Origin: Owenia fusiformis
Lineage: Eukaryota; Annelida; Polychaeta; Sabellida; Oweniidae
NCBI GenBank assembly: GCA_903813345.2
Contig: CAIIXF020000002.1
Span: 24,936,455-25,000,454 of the forward strand
Direction: 5' to 3'
DNA length: 64,000 nucleotides
This document shows, in pieces, positions 63,624-64,000 of this stretch. The stretch's first letter is position 1, and each line of letters opens with the position of its first letter. The notes under the pieces are model-generated. The model worked only from the letters and a program-made list of their open reading frames with translations, had not been told where the DNA came from and ran no database searches. A program made the position numbers and the translations under genes.

Positions 63624-63803
63624 CGTCCAGGGGATGAGTTGTCCAGGGGATGAGTTGTCTAGGGGATGAGTTGTCCAGGGGATGACTTGTCCAGGGGATG
63701 ACTTGTCTAGGGGATGACTTGTCCAGGGGATGAGTTGTCTAGGGGATGAGTTGTCTAGGGGATGAGTTGTCCAGGGATGAGTTGTCTAGGGGATGAGTTG
63801 TCC
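63624..63803. repeat. 16-bp minisatellite, right, inverted
   Basis: About eleven copies of ggatgagttgtctagg/ccagg, the inverse of the 62381-62551 array. The sequence ctcagtcgg flanks both arrays on their outer sides. Confidence 0.9.
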
Positions 63804-63926
63804 GGTTACCTCTCAGTCGGTAGGTTTACAGCTTATATTCTGCTTCTAGTAAACCACCTGGCAGATTTGACCCAGTCCATCCATGTAAACGTCACCGGAT
63901 GGAACTAGTTGAAAAGGAAATCTTAC

Positions 63927-63982
63927 CTTTGAACCTTGCCTGCAGGCGAGAAATAGGACATGCTGTCTTTCCCATCCGCCAT
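63927..63982 (-). CDS. candidate first coding exon of an unknown gene
   Basis: An ATG in good context (aaaaaatggcgg) opens an 18-codon reading frame, M-A-D-G-K-D-S-M-S-Y-F-S-P-A-G-K-V-Q, that ends at a strong donor (AG|GTAAGA) in phase 2. It is not a signal peptide, and its phase does not fit gene B exon 2 (which needs phase 0), so it is not simply gene B exon 1. It may be chance. Confidence 0.3.
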
Positions 63983-64000
63983 TTTTTGTTATCGTTACCG

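Noticed and set aside
62381-63803. CRISPR-like array
   Set aside because: Units are contiguous 16-bp repeats without unique spacers, in a eukaryotic genome.

Overview
The window looks like nuclear DNA of a metazoan, most likely a marine invertebrate. It is AT-rich, its genes have many small exons with GT-AG introns, and it holds animal-specific families: an SLC6 transporter, an alpha2delta/CACHD1-like VWA-Cache protein and a melatonin-receptor-like GPCR. It is also crowded with DIRS, mariner-type and foldback transposons. I cannot name the species.

Layout. 1-3700: a decayed DIRS-like tyrosine-recombinase retrotransposon on the minus strand. 3699-15228 (+): twelve exons of an SLC6 neurotransmitter/amino-acid transporter, from TM3 to the stop codon. 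The exons for TM1-TM2 are not in the window. Its introns hold a triple hairpin repeat, a 2.1-kb foldback element and a tRNA-Gly-like relic. 15229-17096: convergent intergenic DNA filled by a foldback mariner. 17097-32491 (-): gene A, 21 exons that assemble without a frame break into a 1,106-residue VWA + Cache single-pass membrane protein. 32492-39725: sparse DNA around an intronless class A GPCR at 36295-37314 (-). 39726-61110 (-): gene B, a tandem duplicate of gene A. Exons 2-21 are present with the same phases and nearly all the same lengths, but exon 1 was not found. 61111-64000: inverted minisatellites and one candidate first exon at the right edge.

Genes A and B arose by duplication of a whole multi-exon unit, since stretches of intron sequence also match. 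The GPCR lies between them on the same strand. A and B differ mainly at the cytoplasmic C-terminus, where A has a PPxY motif and B does not, and at the VWA metal site. Both are predicted cell-surface proteins.

The most unusual object is a 7.5-kb near-palindrome in the penultimate intron of gene B (41042-48582). Its roughly 3-kb inverted arms are built from nested tandem repeats of 34, 75 and 412 bp. Its single-copy core carries a broken ORF whose stop codon is followed, 18 nt later, by a near-perfect histone-mRNA-type 3' stem-loop with a purine-rich element downstream. More than ten long inverted-repeat elements occur across the window, mostly inside introns.
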